A stretch of 64,000 nucleotides of DNA from Clostridiales bacterium. GTDB taxonomy: Bacteria > Bacillota > Limnochordia > Darwinibacteriales > B1SED10-159. Location: the NCBI GenBank assembly GCA_003559095.1, contig PWMW01000187.1, positions 26,164 through 90,163 on the forward strand, in the 5' to 3' direction. Below the pieces are notes generated by a model. The model did not search any database and had not been told where the DNA came from. It saw nothing but the letters and a program-made list of their open reading frames with translations. The translations under genes were made by a program, and so were the position numbers. Shown piece after piece: positions 25,061-34,114 of the stretch; positions within the stretch are counted from its first letter, which is position 1; each line of letters starts with the position of its first letter.

Positions 25061-27208
25061 CTAGAGGGTGCGTTTAACTTCTTTCATGATGAACGCTTCA
25101 ATTTCGTCGCCTTCTTTGACGTCATTAAACCGTTCAACGCCGATTCCACATTCGTAGTTCTGCTGCACTTCGCGCACGTCATCCTTGAATCGCTTCAGCG
25201 AAGCAATACTGCCTTGATGGATGACCACGTTATCGCGCAGAACGCGGATCTGGGCCTGTCGAGTAATCTTGCCGTCTGTTACGTAGGAACCAGCAATCAC
25301 ACCCACATTGGGCACACGGAATGTCTGGCGCACTTCGGCCCGGCCAAGGACCTCCTCTACGTAATCCGGATCCAAAAGACCGACCATGGCTGCTTTGACA
25401 TCGTCCAGCAAGTTGTAGATGATGCGATACAGACGAATGTCAATGCGTTCCTTATCCGCTGCTCGTCTGGCGTTGGGTTCCGGCCGTACGTTAAAGCCGA
25501 CGATGATGGCATTGGATGCCGCCGCTAGGTTCACATCGGTCTCTGAGACGGCACCAACACCTTGGTGGATCACCTGGACCCGCACTTCATCGGTGGATAG
25601 TTTTTCCAGCGATGCGCGCACTGCCTCTACGGATCCCTGAACATCGCCTTTCAGCACAATGTTGAGATCCTTAACTTCGCCTTCCTTAATCCGGGCAAAC
25701 AGATCATCTAGGGTAACCCGGGAAGACTTCATTTCGGATTCCCGCCGCTTTTCGTGATTCATGCTGGCCACTTGCCGAGCTGTTTGGTCATCCGGAACCA
25801 CGACCATGACGTCGCCGGCATCCGGAACCGCTGTCATGCCCAATACCTCCACGGGTTGAGCAGGTCCGGCTTCCTTCACATTGCGGCCCTTGTCATCCAA
25901 CATGGCCCGCACGCGCCCGGACACGGTTCCTACCACGAATGTGTCACCCACTCGCAGTGTTCCGGTGGAGATGAGGATGGTGGCTACGGGTCCCCGTCCT
26001 TTGTCCAGCTGCGCTTCGATGACGGTGCCCCGTGCCGCTCGGTTGGGATTAGCCCGCAGATCTTCCATTTCAGCGGTGAGCAGAATCATCTCCAGAAGAT
26101 CATCGATCCCCTGGAATCGCAGCGCCGATAGTTCAACGAAAATCGTTTCGCCGCCCCACTCTTCGGCGACCAGATTGTACTCGGTCAACTCTTGTTTTAC
26201 GCGGTCCGGGTTGGCGTTTTCCCGGTCCATCTTATTGACAGCCACGATGATGGGTACGCCAGCAGCTTTGGCATGGTTGATAGCTTCCACCGTCTGCGGC
26301 ATAACGCCGTCATCAGCGGCCACTACCAAAACGGCAATGTCCGTAACTTGAGCACCTCGCGAACGCATGGCCGTGAACGCTTCGTGACCAGGCGTGTCCA
26401 AGAAGGTAATCTTTTTGTTGTTGTAGTTTATCTGGTAAGCACCAATGTGCTGGGTAATGCCTCCAGCTTCGGACTCAGTAACTTTTGTTTTCCGAATACC
26501 GTCCAGCAGCGTGGTCTTGCCGTGGTCCACATGACCCATGATGGTGACAACCGGCGGGCGCAGGACTAGGGACTCTTCGCTGTCCGGTATCTCTGTATAC
26601 ACAGTCTCCGCAAGGTCCTTATGGCGGTGCACTGCCACACCATAATCAGTGCAGATGAGCGCCGCTGTATCGTAGTCGATGGACTGCGTAACGCTGGCCA
26701 TGACACCCAACCTCATGAGGCGTTTAATGACATCGGCGGCGGAAACACTGAGCTTCATGGCCAACTCTTTGACAACAATGGTGTCCTGAAGTTCCAGCTC
26801 TTTTTTCCGCACGGGTGGAGCGGCCTCTGCTGCCGGCTGGCGTTTACCGCCCCGTCGACCTTGAGGGCCTTTGCGCTGGCCTTGACCATTTCTCCGTCCT
26901 TTGTTCTTGTTCTTCTGAGTTGAGATCTTGTCCACCTTGCGATCTTCTTCAGCGACGGACTTTTTCTCGGTTGGTTTCTTCTTTGTTTTCGAAAGACGCT
27001 TGGTCTTGGAATCGTCTTCTTCTTTGACTTTGACGTCCACCTCGGGTTCATTGGCGGCGAAGTGATCGCGCACCATGACCGCGATGTCGTCTTCGATTGT
27101 GCTCATGTGGTTTTTGATCTCAGCCCCCAGATCAGCCAAGAAATCAACCAAGGCCTTGCTTTCAATATCCAGCTCCTTAGCTAGCTCATACACTCTGACT
27201 TTCTTCAT
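25061..27208 (-). CDS. infB: Translation initiation factor IF-2
   Basis: IF-2 brings initiator tRNA to the 30S subunit. I start at the ATG of [17 protein letters not shown], 8 bases after AGGAG (715 residues). The layout is an IF2N domain, a Lys/Arg-rich spacer, a second IF2N ([25 protein letters not shown]), and a GTPase with [22 protein letters not shown] and NKMDREN. The C-terminal C1/C2 domains end in [12 protein letters not shown]. It follows ylxQ by 11 bp in the nusA operon. Confidence 0.98.
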   Translation of the reverse strand: MKKVRVYELAKELDIESKALVDFLADLGAEIKNHMSTIEDDIAVMVRDHFAANEPEVDVKVKEEDDSKTKRLSKTKKKPTEKKSVAEEDRKVDKISTQKNKNKGRRNGQGQRKGPQGRRGGKRQPAAEAAPPVRKKELELQDTIVVKELAMKLSVSAADVIKRLMRLGVMASVTQSIDYDTAALICTDYGVAVHRHKDLAETVYTEIPDSEESLVLRPPVVTIMGHVDHGKTTLLDGIRKTKVTESEAGGITQHIGAYQINYNNKKITFLDTPGHEAFTAMRSRGAQVTDIAVLVVAADDGVMPQTVEAINHAKAAGVPIIVAVNKMDRENANPDRVKQELTEYNLVAEEWGGETIFVELSALRFQGIDDLLEMILLTAEMEDLRANPNRAARGTVIEAQLDKGRGPVATILISTGTLRVGDTFVVGTVSGRVRAMLDDKGRNVKEAGPAQPVEVLGMTAVPDAGDVMVVVPDDQTARQVASMNHEKRRESEMKSSRVTLDDLFARIKEGEVKDLNIVLKGDVQGSVEAVRASLEKLSTDEVRVQVIHQGVGAVSETDVNLAAASNAIIVGFNVRPEPNARRAADKERIDIRLYRIIYNLLDDVKAAMVGLLDPDYVEEVLGRAEVRQTFRVPNVGVIAGSYVTDGKITRQAQIRVLRDNVVIHQGSIASLKRFKDDVREVQQNYECGIGVERFNDVKEGDEIEAFIMKEVKRTL

Positions 27209-27219
27209 CAGCATCACTC

Positions 27220-27549
27220 CTAGGTTGACTTACCGCGCTCTGCAGCCACTGCGGCGCGGTTGATGCTCGCGGCGAACCTTGTATCGGTTACGCCGATTAC
27301 GGATCGTCGTGCTTTGCCGATCCACTGCCCCATGGACTCCATATCTGTCAAGGACAAGACTGGCAGACCATGGGTAGATGCTAGGTTCGAAAACTTCTTG
27401 CGAGTATTCGCCGATGCATCGGTGGCGATCAACAGCAGCTGCACGCGACCGCGGCGAACGGCTCCTTCAACAGCCTGTTCGCCAGACACTACATTTCCCG
27501 ACTTCTGGGCAAAGCCCAGCAATCCAGCAGCTTTGTTATCTACGTTCAT
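27220..27549 (-). CDS. ylxQ: L7Ae/L30e-family RNA-binding protein YlxQ
   Basis: The 109-residue product resembles the L7Ae-fold proteins found between ylxR and infB in firmicutes: AAGLLGFAQKSGNVVSGEQAVEGAVRRGRVQLLLIATDAS starts the fold, with STHGLPVLSLTDMESMGQWIGKA and VGVTD-like VIGVTDTRFAA following. Such proteins bind kink-turn RNA. The start overlaps ylxR by 14 bp. The assignment rests on fold signature plus position. Confidence 0.9.
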   Translation of the reverse strand: MNVDNKAAGLLGFAQKSGNVVSGEQAVEGAVRRGRVQLLLIATDASANTRKKFSNLASTHGLPVLSLTDMESMGQWIGKARRSVIGVTDTRFAASINRAAVAAERGKST

Positions 27550-27805
27550 GAAGGTGTTTCTCCAGTTCGTCTTTGAGTGTCACAGGGATGGAACACTGTA
27601 AAGCCCGCTCCAATTGCCTGCGTTTCACTGCCTGCTCGAGACAGTCCGTGTCCGGGCAGATATACGCACCTCGCCCGGGTTTTTTGCCGATGGGATCCAA
27701 TTCCACGCTGCCTTCCGGTGTCCGTACCACTCGTATGAGTGCTTTCTTCTCCCGTGGCTCCCGACATCCAAGGCATGTGCGTTTGGGAATCTTCCGTTGA
27801 CGCAT
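27536..27805 (-). CDS. ylxR: YlxR family protein (DUF448)
   Basis: The 89-residue product starts at the ATG of MRQRKIPKRTCLGC, 5 bases after AGGTGG. It has the family signatures RTCLGCREPREKKALIRVVR, DPIGKKPGRGAYIC and CLEQAVKRRQLERAL. The conserved GRGAY and CxGC patch is thought to bind RNA. It lies 9 bp after nusA and overlaps ylxQ. YlxR proteins have been linked to transcription and RNase P function in relatives; the role here is by homology. Confidence 0.95.
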   Translation of the reverse strand: MRQRKIPKRTCLGCREPREKKALIRVVRTPEGSVELDPIGKKPGRGAYICPDTDCLEQAVKRRQLERALQCSIPVTLKDELEKHLHERR

Positions 27806-27814
27806 GGTAACCAC

Positions 27815-29320
27815 CTACTTTTTGTCCTTGAACCCGAAATCTTCCAGATCCAGCATGGAAAAGTCCTTGATGACCTTTTCTTCCTTGGACTTTTTCTTTT
27901 TCTTGCTGTCCTCGGAGCCGTCATCACTTTTGGACGCTGCGGATTCCGTACGCCCAAAGCGTTCCTCCCAAGTTTTGCGTTTGGGTACATTCGTTAACGA
28001 GGCCAGTTCCTCTTCGGACACCGGTTTTGGCCGCTTGCGTGTCGAGTCTTTCTTCTCGGGTTTTGTCTGTTTGGCAGCGGGTGCTGGCTCCTTCTTTGCA
28101 GCAGGGGCTTCCGTTTCTGGTTCAGCAGGCTGCGGTGGTTCCACTGGAGTTGGCTGTTGTTCGTCAGCTGCCTGGTCGTCTGTGGTCTCCACGGCAGCTT
28201 CCTCCAGATCCGGTACCGTCAACTCATCATCCTCAGCGAAGAGTGCTGCTGGATCAGGCTGCCGCTGGAACTCCGGCAGCAGCTGGGCCTGGGCTTCACT
28301 CTTAATGTCGATCTTCCAGTTCGTCAGGCGCGCCGCCAGGCGAGCGTTTTGACCTTCTTTGCCGATAGCCAAGGACAATTGATCGTCGGGAACCACCGTC
28401 CGAGCAATTTTGTTCGTTGGATCGAGGTTCACATAAAGAACCTTCGCTGGACTGAGGGCATTAGCGATGAAATCTCGCGGGTCTTCCTGCCATTCTACAA
28501 TGTCAATCTTCTCGCCACTCAGTTCCGATACCACGGCTTGAACGCGCATCCCACGGCTGCCAACGCACGCCCCAACGGGATCTACATTGGGATCGCGACT
28601 ATACACGGCAACCTTTGAACGGTTCCCCGCTTCCCGAGAGACCGCCTTGATCTCCACTTCCCCGCTGTGGATCTCCGGAACCTCCAGTTCAAAGAGGTTC
28701 TTCAAAAGACCAGGATGGGTGCGCGACAAGAAGACCTGCGGGCCTTTGCTGCTCTGCTTCACTTCGTTGATGTAAAACTTCATCCGGGCGTTGGGTGTAT
28801 AATTCTCGTGGTTGATCTGTTCCGATGCGGGAACGACGGCTTCCACACGGCTGAGATCCACAATCACGTTGCGGTGTTCCTGCCGTTGAATAATACCCGT
28901 TACCACATCCCCTTCCCGCTGGGAATACTCTGTGTATACGTTGCTGCGTTCTGCTTCCCGAATCCGCTGTATAACAACCTGCTTGGCGGTCTGGGCAGCA
29001 ATGCGGCCGAAATCCCGGGGCGTAACTTCGTGTTCTACAACGTCTCCCAACTCATAGTTGGCATCGTGCTCGCGAGCGTCTTCCAAGCTGATCTCTGTAG
29101 TGGCATCGTCCACCTCATCGACGACCACCCGCCTCGAATAAACGTGGATTTCGCCGGTGGACTCATTGAGATCTACCCGCACACTCATGGCGGAACTTGC
29201 GCCGTAATTGCGCTTATACGCTGAGACGATGGCGCTCTCGATGGCTTCCAGCAAGATGTCTTTTGAGATCCCACGCTCCTTCTCCAATTCAGTCAATGCA
29301 CCAATTAACTCCAAATTCAT
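27815..29320 (-). CDS. nusA: Transcription termination/antitermination factor NusA
   Basis: NusA binds RNA polymerase and modulates pausing and termination. Domain order in the 501-residue product: N-terminal RNAP-binding domain (ALTELEKERGISKDILLEAI), S1 (EGDVVTGIIQRQEHRNVIVDL), then two KH domains (DPVGACVGSRGMRVQAVV; LAIGKEGQNARLAARLTNW). After about residue 345 it adds a roughly 155-residue acidic, Pro- and Lys-rich tail in place of E. coli-type repeats, longer than in Bacillus NusA. It follows rimP by 20 bp. Confidence 0.97.
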   Translation of the reverse strand: MNLELIGALTELEKERGISKDILLEAIESAIVSAYKRNYGASSAMSVRVDLNESTGEIHVYSRRVVVDEVDDATTEISLEDAREHDANYELGDVVEHEVTPRDFGRIAAQTAKQVVIQRIREAERSNVYTEYSQREGDVVTGIIQRQEHRNVIVDLSRVEAVVPASEQINHENYTPNARMKFYINEVKQSSKGPQVFLSRTHPGLLKNLFELEVPEIHSGEVEIKAVSREAGNRSKVAVYSRDPNVDPVGACVGSRGMRVQAVVSELSGEKIDIVEWQEDPRDFIANALSPAKVLYVNLDPTNKIARTVVPDDQLSLAIGKEGQNARLAARLTNWKIDIKSEAQAQLLPEFQRQPDPAALFAEDDELTVPDLEEAAVETTDDQAADEQQPTPVEPPQPAEPETEAPAAKKEPAPAAKQTKPEKKDSTRKRPKPVSEEELASLTNVPKRKTWEERFGRTESAASKSDDGSEDSKKKKKSKEEKVIKDFSMLDLEDFGFKDKK

Positions 29321-29340
29321 CCTCAGTGTCCTCCCGTTAT

Positions 29341-29802
29341 CTAAAACTCTACGTGCAAATTCGCCTTGGCCACTTGGTCAAAGGGAATTGCAATGGGGCC
29401 GCTTTCCAGCTCCAGTCGCACCATTCCTTCTTCCAAGCCCAGCAGGGTACCGGTGAACTTTTTACGGCCATCCACAGCACTGTAGGTCCGTAGATTCACG
29501 GTTTCGCCAACGAAACGTTGGTAGTCAGAGGCCTTTTTCAGCGGGCGTTCCAATCCGGGTGAGGAGACTTCCAACGAATAGGCCTGCGGAATGGGGTCCT
29601 CCTCGTCCAAGCGTTCGCTTAGAGCCATGCTTACTTCCTGGCAATCTTCAATATCAATTCCATCTGGCTTGTCCAAAAGTACTCGTAGGACCCAGTTGGG
29701 ACCTTCTTTGACGAACTCCACGTCGACCAGTTCTCGCTCGCTGCCCGCAAGCAACTCTTCGACCCACGTACCGACTAACGCCTCAACATTGGGTTTCTTC
29801 AC
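29341..29802 (-). CDS. rimP: Ribosome maturation factor RimP
   Basis: The 153-residue product helps 30S assembly. It begins with GTG, with GAGAGGAGG upstream. Landmarks are LVDVEFVKEGPNWVLRVLLDKPDGI, then EDCQEVSMALSERLDEEDPI and SLEVSSPGLERPLKKASDYQRFVG. A C-terminal SH3-like domain follows. It is the first gene of the rimP-nusA-ylxR-ylxQ-infB operon and has an unusual leader with two hairpins. Confidence 0.96.
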   Translation of the reverse strand: MKKPNVEALVGTWVEELLAGSERELVDVEFVKEGPNWVLRVLLDKPDGIDIEDCQEVSMALSERLDEEDPIPQAYSLEVSSPGLERPLKKASDYQRFVGETVNLRTYSAVDGRKKFTGTLLGLEEGMVRLELESGPIAIPFDQVAKANLHVEF

Positions 29803-29820
29803 AGGATGCCTCCTCTCGGC

Positions 29821-29838
29821 GGGCAGACCGGGGTCTGC
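29821..29838 (-). promoter_or_regulatory. Hairpin in the rimP leader, just upstream of the ribosome binding site
   Basis: On the minus strand GGCAGACC and GGTCTGCC form an 8 bp stem that ends about 4 bases before CGCCGAGAGGAGG. It could affect ribosome access to rimP. It lies downstream of the terminator-like hairpin at 29867-29892 in the same leader. Confidence 0.5.
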
Positions 29839-29866
29839 CTGTAACTATCATTCCAATTCTATACGG

Positions 29867-29892
29867 CAAAAGAGTGGGCGGGACCCACTCTT
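29867..29892 (-). terminator. Terminator-like hairpin in the rimP-nusA leader (polC terminator or attenuator)
   Basis: AAGAGTGGG and CCCACTCTT make a perfect 9 bp stem with a 5-base loop, then TTTTG. It lies 96 bases past the polC stop, but also downstream of a good extended -10 promoter (29919-29947), so it could act as an attenuator in the rimP-nusA leader. Confidence 0.7.
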
Positions 29893-29918
29893 CTCGGCAG
29901 CACATTCTTTTCGACAAT

Positions 29919-29947
29919 ATCTTACCACAAATTGTGACAAAATACAA
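29919..29947 (-). promoter_or_regulatory. Promoter for the rimP-nusA-infB operon
   Basis: TAAGAT (29919-29924) with an extended -10 TGG lies 17 bp from a weak -35, TTGTAT (29942-29947), on the minus strand. The AT-rich context between polC and the hairpin supports it. Confidence 0.55.
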
Positions 29948-29987
29948 GGCTGGGAAAGAGCTCAATCACACCGAGGGCCATGGGTCC

Positions 29988-32900
29988 TTAAAAGAGGGTC
30001 AGCTGGTTTGTTTCTGACATACCTTCCAGAGCGCCGTGACCGCGCAGCACCTCGATGACGGTCTTTGTTACCTTGGCCCGCTGCCGCAGATCCTCAATGG
30101 ATGTGAACTCCTGTTCCTCGCGGGCTGCCGTAATGTTGGCCGCCGCATTGGTACCCAAGCCCTGCAGAGCTGCCAATGGCGGACGCAATCCGTTGGCTGT
30201 CACAAGAAAACGACGATGGTCCGACTCGTAAAGGTGAACCGACAGAAACGCAATTCCGCGGGACAGTGCTTCCAAGACAATCTCCAAGATGGTCACAACG
30301 TTGCGTTCCTTTGCTGTAGCTTCATTGCCCTTGGCTTCCACCGAGGCAATCTCCTTGCGGATGACGGCTTCTCCTTGAATCACAAGATCCGCGTCGAATT
30401 CCGCGGCACGAACCGTGAAATACGCTGCATAATACGCCTCGGGATGGTGCACCTTAAAGTACGCGATACGGAAGGCCATGGTAACGTAAGCTACTGCGTG
30501 GGCCTTCGGGAACATGTAGCTGATCTTCTGGCAGGAGTCCACATACCACTGTGGAACGCCGTGCTCCTTCATTAATGCCCCGTCCTCGTCGGAGAGTCCT
30601 TTGCCCTTGCGCACCTGCTCCATGAGGCGAAACGCATCGCCAGGCTCAAGTCCTTTTTGGATAAGATAGACCATGATGTCGTCGCGACAAGCGATTACGT
30701 TGGCCAAGTCTGCGGTGCCTTCTTTGATAATCTCCTGCGCATTTCCGGTCCAGACATTGGTTCCGTGGGATAACCCACTGATACGCACCAGTTCGCTGAA
30801 GGTCTTCGGTCGCGTTTCGATGAGCATCTGACGGACAAAGCGCGTGCCGAACTCGGGAATGCCCAGGGTACCAACGGGCGTGCCGATCTGTTCTTCGGAC
30901 ACACCGAGGCTATCAAGGGCAGAGAAAATGCGCATTGTTTTGCGGTCGTCCAGCGGAATGCCCAAAACGTCGATTTGGGTAATGTCTGCAAGCATCCGCA
31001 GCATGGTAGGATCATCGTGGCCGAGGATGTCCAGTTTGACCAAACTGTCATGAATTGCGTGGTAGTCGAAGTGAGTTGTGATAATCCCATTGGAGCCGTC
31101 ATTGGCAGGGAACTGCACCGGAGTGAAGTCAAAAATGTCCATGTCACCGGGAACTACCATCATACCACCGGGGTGCTGACCCGTGGTCCGGCGAACCCCC
31201 GTTATCTTTTTCAGCAGCCTGTTCACTTCCGCATTGCGCCGCTGCTGCCCTGTCTGTTCCAGCCATTTGCGGACAAATCCATATGCCGTTTTGTCCGCCA
31301 AGGTACCGATGGTTCCGGCGCGGAACACGTGGTCTCGGCCGAAAAGCTCCTCCGTATAGCGATGAACTTGGGATTGGTACTCACCACTGAAGTTCAAATC
31401 GATATCCGGAACTTTGTCACCGTGAAAGCCCATGAACACCTCGAAGGGGATATCAAAGCCCAACTTCTGCATGGGTTCGCCACAGGTGGGGCACGTCTTT
31501 GCTGGCAGGTCGGCACCAGTCCCGTAGGATCCGTCTTGGAAGAACTCGGCATGATTACAGTGACCGCAAACGTAATGGGGCGGCAGCGGGTTGACTTCGG
31601 TAATGTTGCACATCGTGGCCACCAAGGAGGAGCCTACAGAGCCCCGGGATCCCACAAGATACCCATCGTCCAAGGATTTTTTGACCAACTTATGGGCGAT
31701 CCAATACAATGGTGCGTAGCTGTTGCCTATGATGGATTTCAGTTCTCTTTGCAAGCGCTGTTCCACGATCTCCGGCAGTGTCTCGCCGTAGATGGAGCGT
31801 GCTGTGGCGTAGGCCATGTCAGTCAATTTTCCTTCAGCATCTGGAATTTGGGGTGGGAAAAGTCCCTGGGGCACAGGCGTCAACTCTTCGATCTCCGCAG
31901 CGATGGCGTTCGGATTATCTACCACCACTGCCTGGGCTGTTGCCGGGTCCAAATACGAGAACTCTTCCAGCATCTCCTGGGTGGTACGAAAATACAGAGG
32001 GGCTTGATGTTCAGCATCCTCAAATCCCTGGCCCGCCAGGAGCACGGTTCGCGCCACTGCATCTGCTGGCCGCAGAAAATGCACGTCCCCGGTGGCCACC
32101 ACTGGTTTGTCCAATTGTTTGCCCAAGCGAACAATCGCCTCGTTCAAGGCAATCAAGTCAGCTTTACTCCGCACATGCTCGGTACCGATTAGAAACTCGT
32201 TGTTGCCCAACGGCTGAATTTCGAGGTAGTCATACATGGCGGCGATTTCACCAATGCGCTCATCCTTCCGGAGCAGGCCTTGATACACCTCTCCGGCCTC
32301 GCAGGCCGAACCCAAAATAAGACCTTCCCGATATTCGAGGAGCAGAGTCCGGGGGATTCGCGGGCGGCGATAGAAGTGGTCCATGTGGGCGGCGGAGATC
32401 AGACGGTAGAGGTTCTTCAATCCAACTTTGTTCTTAGCCAAAATAACAATATGATAAGGCCGGTCCTTCTCGCCATCCACCAGATAGCCTTCTACGCCGT
32501 ACAGGATCTTAATGCCATGTTTTTTCCCAGCCCAGTACGCTTCGGGAAAGGCCTGGATCACTCCGTGGTCCGTAATGGCCACTGCGGGATGACCCCACTG
32601 GGCCGCTTGCTTTACAGCATCGCCCACGTCAATGGTTCCGTCCATGCCGCTCATCTTGGTGTGCAAGTGGAACTCTACCCGCTTGCAGTCAGCATCATCT
32701 GAGATACCGAGAATGGGTGGAGCAGGGTTGATTTGGCTTACCATCATCGACAATTCGCCGTCAAAGCTCTGGTACTGGATATCACCCTTCACCTTGACCC
32801 GTTGGCCCACCGAGACATCGGGGGCTTGGCCACCTGCGTCACAGAAAAATTTACAGGTTAGCGAGTCTGAGCCGTCATAGATGTCAAACATGTGCAGACG

Positions 32901-33437
32901 CTTGCCTGTACGAGTTTCCCGCACATCGTTGGCAAAGATCTCCCCTTCCAACACAATGCCTCGTTCTTCATCGGTAATATCCTTAATGGCCACTGGAGCT
33001 TCGATGATCTCCTGTGTCAGTTTGGCTCGGCTGCGCCGGCCCCGACGGCCGGTAAAACCGCTGCCGCCGTTGTTGCCGTTGCCGCCATAGGAGCCATTCC
33101 CAGCGTTGCTTGCACCATTGGGCGCGGCGGTATGTTTGTTCACCATGGGTCCGGCAAAGCTCTGCATGACCTTTAACATGTAGTCGTCTTCCTGTTCTTC
33201 CCAGCGAAATTCCACCTGGTCGATGGCGGACACGGCCGCGGCCATGTCACGGGCTACCTGTTCCCAAAGTTCCGCACTCCCTCGACAGGCACCACTGAGG
33301 TGAACATACCACGTTTTCTTCTCAGGATGAACCTCAATGTGGCGGATACAGATGTCCTGCAGCAACGGGTCCTTGGCAAAGGATGTCAAAAAATCATCAT
33401 TATCCGGTTGGATTACATAGACCGGGGCCATGTGCAT
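29988..33437 (-). CDS. polC: DNA polymerase III alpha subunit, PolC type, lacking the exonuclease insert
   Basis: The 1149-residue product is a PolC: OB-fold domain at about 160-240 (GIVLEGEIFANDVRETRTGKR), PHP domain from about 255 (VEFHLHTKMSGMDG, then AITDHGVIQAFPEAYWAGKKHG). The polymerase catalytic motif is VPDIDLNFSGEYQ, and the C-terminus ends EGMSETNQLTLF. Bacillus PolC has about 1437 residues, with a proofreading exonuclease inserted inside PHP. Here YGVEGYLVDGEKDRPYHIVILAKNK runs straight across that point, so the exonuclease is absent. PHP metal residues (HLH, DH, GVEG, CEAGE, GDVHFL) look intact. The ATG at 33431 could be the real start instead of 33437. The polymerase is otherwise complete. 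Confidence 0.95.
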   Translation of the reverse strand: MHMAPVYVIQPDNDDFLTSFAKDPLLQDICIRHIEVHPEKKTWYVHLSGACRGSAELWEQVARDMAAAVSAIDQVEFRWEEQEDDYMLKVMQSFAGPMVNKHTAAPNGASNAGNGSYGGNGNNGGSGFTGRRGRRSRAKLTQEIIEAPVAIKDITDEERGIVLEGEIFANDVRETRTGKRLHMFDIYDGSDSLTCKFFCDAGGQAPDVSVGQRVKVKGDIQYQSFDGELSMMVSQINPAPPILGISDDADCKRVEFHLHTKMSGMDGTIDVGDAVKQAAQWGHPAVAITDHGVIQAFPEAYWAGKKHGIKILYGVEGYLVDGEKDRPYHIVILAKNKVGLKNLYRLISAAHMDHFYRRPRIPRTLLLEYREGLILGSACEAGEVYQGLLRKDERIGEIAAMYDYLEIQPLGNNEFLIGTEHVRSKADLIALNEAIVRLGKQLDKPVVATGDVHFLRPADAVARTVLLAGQGFEDAEHQAPLYFRTTQEMLEEFSYLDPATAQAVVVDNPNAIAAEIEELTPVPQGLFPPQIPDAEGKLTDMAYATARSIYGETLPEIVEQRLQRELKSIIGNSYAPLYWIAHKLVKKSLDDGYLVGSRGSVGSSLVATMCNITEVNPLPPHYVCGHCNHAEFFQDGSYGTGADLPAKTCPTCGEPMQKLGFDIPFEVFMGFHGDKVPDIDLNFSGEYQSQVHRYTEELFGRDHVFRAGTIGTLADKTAYGFVRKWLEQTGQQRRNAEVNRLLKKITGVRRTTGQHPGGMMVVPGDMDIFDFTPVQFPANDGSNGIITTHFDYHAIHDSLVKLDILGHDDPTMLRMLADITQIDVLGIPLDDRKTMRIFSALDSLGVSEEQIGTPVGTLGIPEFGTRFVRQMLIETRPKTFSELVRISGLSHGTNVWTGNAQEIIKEGTADLANVIACRDDIMVYLIQKGLEPGDAFRLMEQVRKGKGLSDEDGALMKEHGVPQWYVDSCQKISYMFPKAHAVAYVTMAFRIAYFKVHHPEAYYAAYFTVRAAEFDADLVIQGEAVIRKEIASVEAKGNEATAKERNVVTILEIVLEALSRGIAFLSVHLYESDHRRFLVTANGLRPPLAALQGLGTNAAANITAAREEQEFTSIEDLRQRAKVTKTVIEVLRGHGALEGMSETNQLTLF

Positions 33438-33455
33438 TCACCTTCCTGACAAACG

Positions 33456-33478
33456 AACTCCCAGCAGCGCTGGGAGTT
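33456..33478 (-). terminator. Hairpin between the glycosyltransferase gene and polC
   Basis: AACTCCCAGC and GCTGGGAGTT form a perfect 10 bp stem with a 3-base loop that begins at the last base of the glycosyltransferase stop codon. No T run follows (CGTTTGTC), and polC starts only about 20 bases on, so it is more likely a processing or attenuating hairpin. Confidence 0.45.
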
Positions 33479-34104
33479 TAGAATTTTACGCTCCGCAGAA
33501 TTTCCCAATACATCTTAAGACGCTGGCCCAAGCCTTTGAGAAACCCGCGTTTTTCTTCCTTCATCACCTGGGATAGGTCGCGCAGCACCACAGTCTCAAC
33601 GGTAGCTCCCAGTTTGTCCGCCTGCCGGGACAGAGCCACCTCCACACCGTAGCGGCTGTCCTCCAACTGCGATATTTGTTCCCAAAGTTCGCGGCGCAGG
33701 GCCCGCTGTCCCGACAGGAATGGAGCCAACTTCTGCGCCCAGTCCGTGGCCAAACGTCCCTCTTCAAAGACGCCGATGGACATTTGGGCCCGCTGGAGCA
33801 AAACCGGCTGCAGAAGGGCATCAATGTGAGCCTGATTCAGGCCAACCAAGTCGGCATCAATAAAGAGCAGAACCTCGGCATCTGTGGCTTCAGCTCCAGC
33901 TACCAGAGCACCCCCCTTACCGATGTTTTCTGGCAGGTCCACAACGGTCACTGGATGGAGCTTGGCCTTGGCCAACGTGGCATCTTCGGATCCGTCATTT
34001 ACGACGACGATCTCGTCAATGCCTTTCATCCGATACAAGGTTTGGACCACATCGGCAATGGTCTGTTCTTCATTATAAGCCGGAACGATCGCCGCTACCT
34101 TCAT
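33478..34104 (-). CDS. Family 2 glycosyltransferase, GpgS/GT81-like
   Basis: The 208-residue product has the GT-A nucleotide-sugar motif VAAIVPAYNEEQTIADVV, VVVNDGSEDAT, and the metal-binding LLFIDADL. There is no membrane anchor or acceptor-lectin domain. The ENIGKGGALVAGAEAT stretch and compact size recall glucosyl-3-phosphoglycerate synthases and small dolichol-phosphate-type transferases. It lies between proS and polC. The sugar donor and acceptor cannot be told from sequence. Confidence 0.8.
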   Translation of the reverse strand: MKVAAIVPAYNEEQTIADVVQTLYRMKGIDEIVVVNDGSEDATLAKAKLHPVTVVDLPENIGKGGALVAGAEATDAEVLLFIDADLVGLNQAHIDALLQPVLLQRAQMSIGVFEEGRLATDWAQKLAPFLSGQRALRRELWEQISQLEDSRYGVEVALSRQADKLGATVETVVLRDLSQVMKEEKRGFLKGLGQRLKMYWEILRSVKF

Positions 34105-34114
34105 GGGGTTTCTC

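Noticed and set aside
30975-32192. 405-codon plus-strand ORF antisense to polC
   Set aside because: Long only because the GC-rich opposite strand is highly conserved coding sequence; no recognisable domain.
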